DNA of 64,000 nucleotides from Streptomyces varsoviensis (GTDB lineage Bacteria; Actinomycetota; Actinomycetes; Streptomycetales; Streptomycetaceae), in NCBI RefSeq assembly GCF_000718635.1, contig NZ_JOBF01000011.1, positions 195,607-259,606 of the forward strand, in the 5' to 3' direction. Shown here one piece after another: positions 9,001 through 16,925 of the stretch. Positions within the stretch are counted from its first letter, which is position 1; each line of letters begins with the position of its first letter. The position numbers and the translations under genes are program-made. Below the pieces are notes generated by a model. It made no database searches, was not told the DNA's origin, and saw only the letters and a list, made by a program, of their open reading frames with translations.

Positions 9001-9581
9001 TGCCCCGCCACATGCACCCGCGCCGATGCCTGGCCCTGCCCTCGCTGCCGCTCACCCCCAACGGCAAGGTCGACCGTACGGCGCTGCCCGAGGACGCCCG
9101 GGAAATCGCCGCGCCCGCCGCCGCCCGCCGGCGCGCCGAGGCGCCCCTGGAGCGCCGGATCAGCGCCGTGTGGGCGGCGGCGCTCGGCCACGATTCCTTC
9201 GGCATCGAGGACAACTTCTTCGACGTGGGCGGCCATTCGCTGCTGCTGGCCTCGGTCCGCGACCGGCTCGCCGAGGAACTGGGCGGCCCGGTGCGGATCG
9301 CCGACCTGTACGCGCACCCGACCATCGCCGCCCTCGCCCGGCGGCTCGCCGGCGCCGAGACCTCCGCCCCGGCCCCGGCCCGTACCGGCGGCGCGGACCG
9401 CGCCGCCGACCGCCGCCGCGGCGCCGCCCGGCTCACGGCCATGCGAGCGCGGGCCTCAGGGGACGCGCGAACCTCCCGGACCGACCGGACCGCCGAGACC
9501 TCCCGGGCCTCCCGAACCCCCCGGACCACCGAGGACCCCCGGGCCTCCCGGACCTCCCACGGAAGGGCTGAACGACAGTGA
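6096..9581 (+). CDS. Nonribosomal peptide synthetase module C-A-T
   Basis: 1161 residues. The condensation domain (about 1-440) has the active-site motif HHIVVDGWS near residue 140. The adenylation domain (about 500-1000) has A3 YTSGSTGEPKG near 651, A4 FDASVWE near 697, A5 NNYGPTEN, A7 YRTGDLVRW, A8 VKIRGVRVELGEIE and A10 lysine in NGKVDRTAL. The carrier domain has DNFFDVGGHSLL near 1045. Aligning by eye to GrsA, the specificity line reads D-A-W-F-H-G-N-V-I, closest to leucine-type codes I know (DAWFLGNVV) but with His at position 299, so a hydrophobic residue is only a guess. The C-terminal tail carries repeated TSR/ASR/RT units from a DNA repeat. GTG start overlaps the previous stop, and the next GTG overlaps this stop. 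Confidence 0.95.
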   Translation: MSGGNGLSALSSAQQRLWFLWQLRPDGSEYNVPRATRLRGPLDVPALQQALDRLVARHDVLRATFPTVDGAPALRIAPEGRVPLTLTDLGRAPAAAREAAMREAVARAALAPFDLAAGPVFRADLIRLADDDHALVLAFHHIVVDGWSLGILDRELSVLYQAALTGAADPLPAPVRSYQEYVAAERRLLAGPRSREALDYWRAELSGVRLKLPLPSDRPHPAAQSFEGDSRPFAIPPELGQRLEAVASRNRSTRFITLLAAYAVLMSRLASTTDLVIGVPVSGRTELEVEGTVGLFVNMLPLRVRCAPDTAFGTLVQQVRDTFLAGHEYQDLPFQLLVEELQPDRSTSRHPLFQTVVTYEDLPDAGELLPGLDSSPLPLPTDTAKYEMALHLAWHRKGAEAWMGYQTDVFDGRTAELFGRRYVRLLTAALADPDAPIGRLPVLDADEERTLLREWSGAADSPRERGEDGARESVADDPCDYAVGDPRDHAADRAHETVRADEHQPAGHRVDDLFRRRARAHPDAVAVRTAEATLTYAALDRAADEAAAGLRAAGAGPGALVAVCLPRGAELVTAQLAVLKCGAAYVSLDPAHPVSRLNAILAEARPLLAVADAGHAGSLGGGTDVRTLDALTVPGGSVPAPRTGPGDLAYVVYTSGSTGEPKGVMVEHHALTTLVTWSHAEFGLGPGDRGTLIAAPGFDASVWEIWSALTAGATLEIPDAETVPDPAALRAWLTEHRVTSAFLPTPLLERMLGTPWPADTALRTVHAGGDRLHGTGGHALPFRLVNNYGPTENTVIAASGTVTAAGEARGVLPGIGRPITGTEAYVFDAELRPVPVGVPGELYLGGAGLARGYLGRAALTADRFVPHPYAATPGARLYRTGDLVRWRNDGSLDFLGRDDHQVKIRGVRVELGEIENVLRAHPAVREAAVLTTAPDDGPAGTELIAYLVPADGSSALELAELHDHMTRRLPRHMHPRRCLALPSLPLTPNGKVDRTALPEDAREIAAPAAARRRAEAPLERRISAVWAAALGHDSFGIEDNFFDVGGHSLLLASVRDRLAEELGGPVRIADLYAHPTIAALARRLAGAETSAPAPARTGGADRAADRRRGAARLTAMRARASGDARTSRTDRTAETSRASRTPRTTEDPRASRTSHGRAERQ

Positions 9582-12409
9582 CGACCACCGCCGACCCCAT
9601 CAGCAGCGACGAGCACGCCGACGCCGGTGGCCGCCTCACCGAAGCCGACGACACCCACATCGCCGTCGTCGGCATGGCCTGCCGCTTCCCCGGAGCCACG
9701 ACCCCGGAGGAGTACTGGCACAACGTGGTGAACGGCGTCGACGGCGTACGCGCCCTCACCGACGCGGAACTGGAGGAATGGGGCGAGGACCCCGAGCGCG
9801 CCAAGGACCCCCGCTACGTGCGCCGGCACGGCGTCGTGGAGGGCATCGGCGACTTCGACGCGGAGTTCTTCGGCATCACCGGCCGCGACGCCGACCTGCT
9901 CAACCCCCAGCACCGGATCTTCCTGGAGTGCGCGTGGGAGGCGCTGGAGCGGGCCGGATACGACCCGCGCGCCGTCCCCGGCACCACTGGGCTGTTCGCC
10001 GGGGCCGGCCGCAACGGCTACGCCTCGGTCGTACGGTCCCGGCCCGACCGCTTCCCCGGCGTCGACGACCTCGCCCTCAGCCTCGCCAACGACCCCGAGC
10101 ACCTGTGCACCCGCGTCTCGTACCTGCTCGGCCTCACCGGCCCGAGCGTCGCCGTCATGACGGCGTGCTCGACATCCCTGGTCGCGGTGCACGAGGCGAG
10201 CCGGGCGCTGCTGGCCGGCGAGTGCGACACGGCGCTGGCCGGCGGGGTCACCCTGCGGGCCCCGCTCCTCGGCTACCCGCACCGCGAGGGCGGCACCTTG
10301 TCCCCGGACGGCTACTGCCGCACGTTCTCCGCCGACGCGCGGGGCATCGTCGGCGGGGACGGCGCCGGGATCGTCGTCCTGCGGCGGCTGCGGGACGCCA
10401 TCGAGGACGGCGACCACGTGCACGCGGTGCTCCGCGGCTCCGCCGTCAACAACGACGGGCGCGAGCGCGCGGGCTACACCGCCCCCGGCGTACGCGGCCA
10501 GGCCGAGGTCATCCGCCGGGCGCACATCGCCGCCGACGTGTACCCGCGCGACATCTCGTACGTGGAGGCGCACGGCACCGGCACCCCGGTCGGCGACCCC
10601 ATCGAGGTCACCGCGCTCACCGAGGCGTTCCGCGACGGGTACGCCGAGGACGAGACGGCCGCCGACGGCACCGTGGGGCTGGGCTCCGTCAAGACGAACA
10701 TCGGGCACACCGACACCGCCGCCGGAGTCGCGAGCCTCATCAAGACCGTGCTCGCCCTGGAGGAACGCACGCTCCCGGCCACCCTCCACTTCACCGCGCC
10801 CAACCCCGCCATCGACTTCGACGCCACCTCCTTCAGCGTCACCACCCGCACCCGCAAATGGGAGACGACCCGGCTGCCGCGCCGGGCCGGCGTCAGCTCC
10901 TTCGGCATCGGCGGCACCAACGCGCACGTCGTGCTGGAGGAGGCGCCGGTCCCCGCCGCCGCCCCGCAACTTGCCGCGTCCACCGCGCAGTTGCTGGTGC
11001 TGTCGGCCCGTACGCCCACCGCGCTCGACGCCATGGCCGAGCGGCTGGCCGAGCACCTGCGCCGCCGCCCCGACCTGCCGCCGGCCGCCGTCGCCCGCAC
11101 TCTCCAGACGGGCCGGCACGCCTTCGAGCACCGTCGCTACGTCGTCTGCTCGGACCACGCGGAGGCCATTGAGGCGCTGTCGGCTCCGGCGGTACGGGCC
11201 GTGGGGTCCGTACGGGCCGATGGCGCCGCCGGGGGGTTCGGGGCCGTCGACGGTTCCGGGTCTTCCGGTCCGGCCGGTCCTGCCGGCGGTCGCCTTGAGT
11301 CGCCGATCGTCTTCTCCCTTCCGGGCGGCGGAGCGCGGTACGTCCACGACACCCACCCCGTGTACGCGACGTCCCCGGCCTTCCGGAACGCCGTCGACGC
11401 GTGCTGCCAGGCGCTGCCCGCGGGCCTCGGCACGGACGTACGACGGCTGCTGACGCCGCGTACGGACACCGGGGCCGACGCCGCGCCCTCCCCGGAACTG
11501 GACCGCGCGGCCGGCTTCACCGTGGCGTACGCGCTCGCCCGCACCCTCATGGACTGGGGCGTCGCCCCCGCGACCGTGACGGGGCACGGCGTGGGCGCGC
11601 CGGCCGCCGCGGCCGTGGCCGGGGCCCTGCCGCTCGCCGACGCGCTGGCCATCGCCGCCGCGTCGGGGCGCGGAGAGGCCGCGCTGCGCGAGGCGGTCCA
11701 GTCGGCCCGGTGGCAGACCTCGACGACCGGCTGGACGCACTCCGCCTCCGGGCTGCCCGTGACGTCGCGAGAAGCTGCCGACCCCGGCTTCTGGGCGGGG
11801 CTCCTGGACGGGAGCGCCGTCCCGGCGGCTCCGGGCGGGGACGGCCGGCACCTCGCGGAGATCGGACCGGAGCAGCCGGGCGGCGACGTGCTCGCCGCGC
11901 TGCTCGACACCGTGGGCCGGGCGTGGGCCGGCGGCGCGGCGGTCGCCTGGGACCGGTTGCACGACGGTACGGACCGGAGCCGGGTGCCGCTGCCCACGTA
12001 CCCCTTCGAGCGCCGGACCCACCTGGTACGGCCCATACCGGCCGTCTCCGCAGCTCAGGCAGTACCGGCGGGATCAGGTGAAGCAGGCGACCCCGCCGCA
12101 CCGGCCGCCGAGCGCGCGGGGGACGAGCCGGTGGACGTGGACGCGGCACTCCTCACCCTCTTCCGCCAAGTGCTCGGCATCGAGGAGGACGTCGCCGACC
12201 CGGACTTCTTCGAGCACGGCGGGGACTCGCTCGCGGCCGTCGAGCTGGTCTCCCTCATCGAGAACACCTTCGGGGTCGCGCTGCCGCTGGAGGACGTCTT
12301 CGAGACGCCTACGCCCGGCGGTCTCGCCCGCGCCGTCGAGGAACTGCTGGCCGCCGCCGACGCGTCGGCGCGAGCGGACGGCGGCGGCGCAGCCGGGGGG
12401 CTCGCGTGA
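9578..12409 (+). CDS. Type I PKS: KS, degenerate AT, ACP
   Basis: 943 residues. The ketosynthase (about 30-450) is intact: Cys in TACSTS near 195, His in HGTGT near 331 and His in NIGH near 373. Next comes a region that aligns with acyltransferase (LPGGGARY for PGQGAQY; FTVAYALARTLMDWGV; TYPFERRTHLVRP at the end), but the nucleophile motif GHSxG reads GHGVG (near 668), and the small subdomain that carries the extender-unit residues is largely missing. The AT should therefore be inactive. The ACP has FFEHGGDSLAAVEL near 880. No KR, DH, ER or MT is present. Any C2 extension would need an acyltransferase acting in trans, and none is in the window. Four-nt overlaps join it to the NRPS genes on both sides. 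Confidence 0.93.
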   Translation: MTTTADPISSDEHADAGGRLTEADDTHIAVVGMACRFPGATTPEEYWHNVVNGVDGVRALTDAELEEWGEDPERAKDPRYVRRHGVVEGIGDFDAEFFGITGRDADLLNPQHRIFLECAWEALERAGYDPRAVPGTTGLFAGAGRNGYASVVRSRPDRFPGVDDLALSLANDPEHLCTRVSYLLGLTGPSVAVMTACSTSLVAVHEASRALLAGECDTALAGGVTLRAPLLGYPHREGGTLSPDGYCRTFSADARGIVGGDGAGIVVLRRLRDAIEDGDHVHAVLRGSAVNNDGRERAGYTAPGVRGQAEVIRRAHIAADVYPRDISYVEAHGTGTPVGDPIEVTALTEAFRDGYAEDETAADGTVGLGSVKTNIGHTDTAAGVASLIKTVLALEERTLPATLHFTAPNPAIDFDATSFSVTTRTRKWETTRLPRRAGVSSFGIGGTNAHVVLEEAPVPAAAPQLAASTAQLLVLSARTPTALDAMAERLAEHLRRRPDLPPAAVARTLQTGRHAFEHRRYVVCSDHAEAIEALSAPAVRAVGSVRADGAAGGFGAVDGSGSSGPAGPAGGRLESPIVFSLPGGGARYVHDTHPVYATSPAFRNAVDACCQALPAGLGTDVRRLLTPRTDTGADAAPSPELDRAAGFTVAYALARTLMDWGVAPATVTGHGVGAPAAAAVAGALPLADALAIAAASGRGEAALREAVQSARWQTSTTGWTHSASGLPVTSREAADPGFWAGLLDGSAVPAAPGGDGRHLAEIGPEQPGGDVLAALLDTVGRAWAGGAAVAWDRLHDGTDRSRVPLPTYPFERRTHLVRPIPAVSAAQAVPAGSGEAGDPAAPAAERAGDEPVDVDAALLTLFRQVLGIEEDVADPDFFEHGGDSLAAVELVSLIENTFGVALPLEDVFETPTPGGLARAVEELLAAADASARADGGGAAGGLA

Positions 12410-15400
12410 CCGACCTGACCACCCTGGCGGGCCGCGTTCCCGCCACGGCCCCCGCCCCCGCCCCCAGCCCCGACTCCGCCGACGAGACGCACCGCCCGTA
12501 CAAGTTCCTGCCCGCGTCCTTCGCCCAGCGGCGGCTGTGGTTCCTGGACCAGCTCGACTCCGGCAACAGCGCCTACAACCTGGTGGCGGCCCTGCGGCTG
12601 CGCGGGGCGCTCGACCTGGCGGCGCTGCGCTGGGCCCTGAACCGGGTCGTGGACCGGCACGAGGCGCTGCGCACCGTGTTCCGGGCCGACGCGGCGGGGG
12701 AGCCCCAGCAGTGCGTGGCGCCGAGCCTCACGATCCCGCTCCCGGTCACCGACTTGGCGGCGGAGCCCGAGGCCGGGCGCGCGGAACGGGCCCGCGCTCT
12801 CATCGAGACGGAGACCGAGCACGTCTTCGACCTCTCCCGAGGGCCGCTCATCAAGACCCTGGCGGTGCGGCTCGGCGAGCGCGACCACGCCCTGGCCGTC
12901 ATCTGCCACCACACCGTCTGCGACGGCTGGTCCATGGCCCGGCTCTTCGAGGAGCTGTCCGAGCTGTACGCGGCCCGTACGGCCGGGCGCGAGCCGTCCT
13001 TGGCCCCGCTGCCGCTCCAGTTCGGCGACCACGCGGCCCGACAGCACCGCGAACTAGCCGGTCCCGAGGCCGAGAAGGCGCTGGAGTACTGGCGTACGCG
13101 CCTGGCCGACGCGCCCTCGCTGCTGGAGCTCCCCACCACCTACCCGCGCCCCGCCGTGCAGGGCTTCGACGGCGCGGTCCACACCATGACGCTCGATCAG
13201 GAGACCTGGCAGGCGGTACGGGCCACCGCGCGGCAGCACAAGGCGACGCCGTTCATGGTGCTGCTGTCGGTGTTCGCGCTCCAGCTCTCCCGGCTCTCGG
13301 GCGCCGAGGACCTGGTCGTCGGCAGCCCCAGCGCCGGCCGCTCCCGAACCGAACTGGCCCCGCTGATCGGCATGTTCGTCAACACCCTGCCACTGCGGGT
13401 CGACGTGACCGGCGACCCCTCGTTCGACGAGGTGCTGCGCCGGGTGCGGCGCGGCGCGCTGGACGCGTTCCCCCGCCAGGACGTACCGCTGGAGCGGATC
13501 GTCACGGAGCTGGGCCCGGAGCGGGAGCGGAGCCACGACCCGCTGTTCCAGGCGATGTTCGCGGTACAGCAGCCGCTCACCACCCCCGATCTGGTCGGCG
13601 TGGACGCGGAGGTCTTCCCGGTGAGCCCGCGGACGACCTTCACGGACCTGTGGCTGGAGATCCGACCGCACGACGACGGCGCGGACTGTTTCTTCCGCTA
13701 CCGCACCGAGCTGTTCGACGCGGCGACCGTCGCGCGCCTCGCCCGGCAGTACCGGCACATCCTGCGCACCGCGCTGGACGCCCCGAGCACGCCGCTGTCC
13801 CGCTTCTCCCTGGCGGACCAGGAAGAAGCCGACCTGCTGCTCGGCCGCTGGAGCCGGGGCCCGGCCGCGTACCCCTGGGACGGCCCGGTGCACGAGGCGA
13901 TCGACCGCCAGGCTCGACGCACCCCCGAGGCGACCGCCGTCGCCTTCGAGGGCGACCGGCTGACGTATGAACAGTTGGCTGGCAGGGCGGGCCAGTTGGC
14001 CCGGCACTTGGTGGAGGGCGGCGGCGCGGGCACGGACGCCCCGGTCGCCGTCTGCCTGCCGCGCGGGCCCGGACTCGTGACGTCCGCCCTCGCGGTCCTC
14101 GCCGCCGGGAGCGCCTATCTGCCGCTGTCCCCGGAGGACCCGCCCGCCCGGCTCGTACAGATGCTGCGCGCGGTCGGCGCGACACACCTCCTCACCACCG
14201 GCGACCTCGCCCCGCTCCTCGCCGAGGCCCAGGTGCCCGTCACGGCCGTGGACGCGTTCCCCTGGTCGGACGGGCCGCGCGACGCCACGCCCCTGGCGGC
14301 CGGTGCCGTAGGGCCCGGCGACCTCGCCTACGTGATCCACACCTCTGGTTCCACCGGCGCGCCGAAAGCGGTGGGCGTGCCGCACCGGGGCCTGGCGGCG
14401 CGGGTCCGCTCCATCCAGGCCACCCACGGCCTCGACGGCTCGGACCGGGTGCTGCACAAGACGCCCTGCACCTTCGACGTCTCCGTGACCGAACTGCTGT
14501 GGCCGCTGACCACGGGCGCCGCACTCGTCGTCGCCACGCCGGGCGGGCACCGCGACCCCGCGTACCTCGTCGAGCTGATCGAACGCGAGCGGGTGACCAC
14601 CGCTCACTTCGTGCCGCCGCTGCTGGCGGCCTTCCTCGAAGAGCTGAGCCTCGAAGAGCCGGGCCTCGCAGAGCCGGGTCCGGAAGAGCCGGGTTTCGAC
14701 CGCTACCGCTGCGCCTCGCTGCGGCGCGTGCTCTGCAGCGGCCAGGAGCTGCCTCGTACGACGCTCGACCGCGCCCTCGGCCGGCTCCCCGCGCGGCTCT
14801 ACAACGCGTACGGGCCGACGGAGGCGTCCGTCGAGGTGACCGAGTGGGAGTGCCCGGCCACGGCCGCCACGGGCACGGAACGGGCCGACGACGTACGGGT
14901 GCCCATCGGGCGGCCCGTCGCCGGGGCCGAGACGTATGTGCTCGACGGAGAGCTGCGGCCCGTGCCGGTCGGCGTGCCCGGCGAGCTGTACCTGGGCGGT
15001 GTGGTGCTCGCCCGCGGCTACCTGGGCCGGCCCGACCTGACCGCCGACCGCTTCGTGCCGCACCCGTACGCCGACGCGCCGGGCGCGCGGCTCTACCGTA
15101 CGGGCGACCTGGTGTGCTGGCGGGCCGACGGCAGCCTGGACTTCCTGGGGCGCAACGACCACCAGGTCAAGGTCCGGGGCGTGCGCGTGGAGCCCGGGGA
15201 GATCGAGAACGTGCTCCGCGACCACCCGGGCGTACGGGAAGCGGTCGTGATCGCGGCCGCTCCGGAGGGCGGCTCCGCCGGGATGGAGCTGGTCGCCTAC
15301 GTCGTACGGCAGAGGCGCGGGCCGGAGACGGGGCTGGGCGTCGGCGGCGACGCCTCCGTCGCCGGGGACTCGCCCGGTGCCGAGGATGACGAGGCGTTCG

Positions 15401-15834
15401 TCTCCGCGCTCCGCTCCGAGCTGCGCGACCGGCTGCCCGGCTATATGGTCCCGGCCCACCTCGTGACCCTCCCTGCCCTGCCGCTCAACGCGAGCGGCAA
15501 GGTCGACCGCGCGGCCCTGCCCGCACCCGCCACGAGCCCCGCCGCGGACCACGCACCCGGCCAGGCGGGCCCGTGCGATGACATCGAGCGGACGCTCGCC
15601 GCCCTCTGGTCGCAGGTGCTGGGCCGTCAGCAGACCGACATCGACGAGGACTTCTTCGCCGTCGGCGGGGACTCCCTCAAGAGCATCCAACTCGTGCACC
15701 GAGCCCGCGAAGCCGGGTTCTCCCTGCGCGTCGGCGATGTGTTCCACCACCCCACGGTCAGCGAACTCGCCGACCACGTAAGGAAGTCCATCCCGGACCG
15801 ATCCGGCGTGGCCGACCCCCAGGGGGCACGGTGA
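12406..15834 (+). CDS. Nonribosomal peptide synthetase module C-A-T
   Basis: 1142 residues. The condensation domain has HHTVCDGWS near 167. The adenylation domain has A3 HTSGSTGAPK near 644, A4 FDVSVTE near 689, A5 NAYGPTEAS, A8 VKVRGVRVEPGEIE and A10 lysine in ASGKVDRAAL. The carrier has FFAVGGDSLKS near 1087. The by-eye specificity line is D-V-T-F-L-S-A-V-E; it matches no code I know, and Thr at 239 with Glu at 331 is unusual, so I make no substrate call. A short repeat (LEEPGLAEPGPEEPGF, about residues 745-765) is inserted between two specificity positions. GGDS rather than GGHS is often seen where an epimerase follows, but none is fused here. Overlaps the upstream PKS and downstream thioesterase genes by 4 nt. 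Confidence 0.95.
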   Translation: MTDLTTLAGRVPATAPAPAPSPDSADETHRPYKFLPASFAQRRLWFLDQLDSGNSAYNLVAALRLRGALDLAALRWALNRVVDRHEALRTVFRADAAGEPQQCVAPSLTIPLPVTDLAAEPEAGRAERARALIETETEHVFDLSRGPLIKTLAVRLGERDHALAVICHHTVCDGWSMARLFEELSELYAARTAGREPSLAPLPLQFGDHAARQHRELAGPEAEKALEYWRTRLADAPSLLELPTTYPRPAVQGFDGAVHTMTLDQETWQAVRATARQHKATPFMVLLSVFALQLSRLSGAEDLVVGSPSAGRSRTELAPLIGMFVNTLPLRVDVTGDPSFDEVLRRVRRGALDAFPRQDVPLERIVTELGPERERSHDPLFQAMFAVQQPLTTPDLVGVDAEVFPVSPRTTFTDLWLEIRPHDDGADCFFRYRTELFDAATVARLARQYRHILRTALDAPSTPLSRFSLADQEEADLLLGRWSRGPAAYPWDGPVHEAIDRQARRTPEATAVAFEGDRLTYEQLAGRAGQLARHLVEGGGAGTDAPVAVCLPRGPGLVTSALAVLAAGSAYLPLSPEDPPARLVQMLRAVGATHLLTTGDLAPLLAEAQVPVTAVDAFPWSDGPRDATPLAAGAVGPGDLAYVIHTSGSTGAPKAVGVPHRGLAARVRSIQATHGLDGSDRVLHKTPCTFDVSVTELLWPLTTGAALVVATPGGHRDPAYLVELIERERVTTAHFVPPLLAAFLEELSLEEPGLAEPGPEEPGFDRYRCASLRRVLCSGQELPRTTLDRALGRLPARLYNAYGPTEASVEVTEWECPATAATGTERADDVRVPIGRPVAGAETYVLDGELRPVPVGVPGELYLGGVVLARGYLGRPDLTADRFVPHPYADAPGARLYRTGDLVCWRADGSLDFLGRNDHQVKVRGVRVEPGEIENVLRDHPGVREAVVIAAAPEGGSAGMELVAYVVRQRRGPETGLGVGGDASVAGDSPGAEDDEAFVSALRSELRDRLPGYMVPAHLVTLPALPLNASGKVDRAALPAPATSPAADHAPGQAGPCDDIERTLAALWSQVLGRQQTDIDEDFFAVGGDSLKSIQLVHRAREAGFSLRVGDVFHHPTVSELADHVRKSIPDRSGVADPQGAR

Positions 15835-16652
15835 AGAACCCCTGGCTGCTGCGCTTTCCCCGTCGTCCCGACGCGAAGGTGCGCCTGGTGTGCCTGCCGG
15901 GGGCGGGCAGCGCGGCGTCCATGTACTACCCGTGGTCGACCGCGTTCCCCCCGGAGGTCGAGGTCTGCGCCGTACAACTCCCGGGCCGGGGCGGGCGGTT
16001 GAAGGAGGAACCGTACCGTCGGATGGAGCCGCTGGCCGACGCGCTGGCCGAGGTGGTGCGCGACGAGTGCGACCGCCCGTTGGTCCTCTTCGGCCACAGC
16101 CTCGGCGCCCTCATCGCGTACGAGGTGGCGGACCGCCTGCGCGACCACCCCGGCGGCCCGGCCGCCCTCATGGTGGCCGCGCACAAGGCGCCGCACCTCG
16201 GGAGCGCCCGTGTGTCCGTACACGACCTGTCGGACCATGACCTGCTGGCCTTCATCGGCCAACTGGGCGGCACCTCCCCGGCGGTGCTGGACCGCCCGGA
16301 GATCAGAGCGCTGGCGCTGCCCTCCCTGCGCGCCGACTTCGAGCTGGACTACACCTACGCGTACCGCGAACGGCCGCCCCTCGCCATCCCGGTCAGCGCG
16401 TACGGCGGCACGGCGGACCCCATCGTCTCCGAGGCCGAGGTGGCCGCCTGGGAACCGCTCACCACCGGCGCCTTCACCCACGAGCAGATGCCCGGCGACC
16501 ACTTCTTCCTCACCGCACCCGAGGGCGCCGCGACGCTGTCGCGGATACGCGGCACGCTGCTCGAACTCGTTTCCCACGCCCACCCCGAGCCTGGTGCCAT
16601 CCCCGGCGCCCAGCTCAGCAGAGAGGAGCGCGTTTCCCATGTTCGAGGATGA
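15831..16652 (+). CDS. Type II thioesterase (external, editing)
   Basis: 273-residue alpha/beta hydrolase of the GrsT/RifR type, which clears misprimed or stalled carrier proteins in NRPS/PKS lines. It shows the family start RLVCLPGAGSAASMYYPW, the QLPGRGGRLKEEPYRRM block, the nucleophile elbow GHSLGAL near residue 89, the acid in YGGTADPIV and the histidine in MPGDHFFL. GTG start overlaps the NRPS stop by 4 nt, and the 3' end overlaps the MbtH start by 14 nt. It is the only thioesterase of the cluster and could also contribute to chain release, though enzymes of this type normally edit. Confidence 0.93.
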   Translation: MKNPWLLRFPRRPDAKVRLVCLPGAGSAASMYYPWSTAFPPEVEVCAVQLPGRGGRLKEEPYRRMEPLADALAEVVRDECDRPLVLFGHSLGALIAYEVADRLRDHPGGPAALMVAAHKAPHLGSARVSVHDLSDHDLLAFIGQLGGTSPAVLDRPEIRALALPSLRADFELDYTYAYRERPPLAIPVSAYGGTADPIVSEAEVAAWEPLTTGAFTHEQMPGDHFFLTAPEGAATLSRIRGTLLELVSHAHPEPGAIPGAQLSREERVSHVRG

Positions 16653-16830
16653 CGACCGCCGCCGCTACGCCGTGGTCCGCAACCACGAGGACCAGTACTC
16701 CGTCTGGCCCGAGGACCGCGCGGCCCCCGAGGGCTGGGCACTGGTGGGCGTGGCGGGTTCCAAGAGCGAGTGCCTGGCCCATATCTCCGCCGTGTGGACC
16801 GACCTGCGGCCTCTGAGCCAGCGCTCCTAG
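16639..16830 (+). CDS. MbtH-like protein
   Basis: 63 residues carrying the MbtH signature NHEDQYSVWP...PEGW followed by a C-terminal WTDLRP helix. MbtH proteins bind adenylation domains and are needed for the solubility or activity of some of them. ATG 16639 lies inside the 3' end of the thioesterase gene, so translation is coupled. Likely partners are the A domains encoded at 6.1, 12.4 and 16.9 kb. Confidence 0.95.
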   Translation: MFEDDDRRRYAVVRNHEDQYSVWPEDRAAPEGWALVGVAGSKSECLAHISAVWTDLRPLSQRS

Positions 16831-16925
16831 CCCCCACTTCCTTTAACCGCCGCCGCTCGGCCGGGCCCCTCTCGCGGGGCCGCCGGACCTGCCGGACCGA
16901 CCCGTAACGAGGAGGAAAGCAGCAC

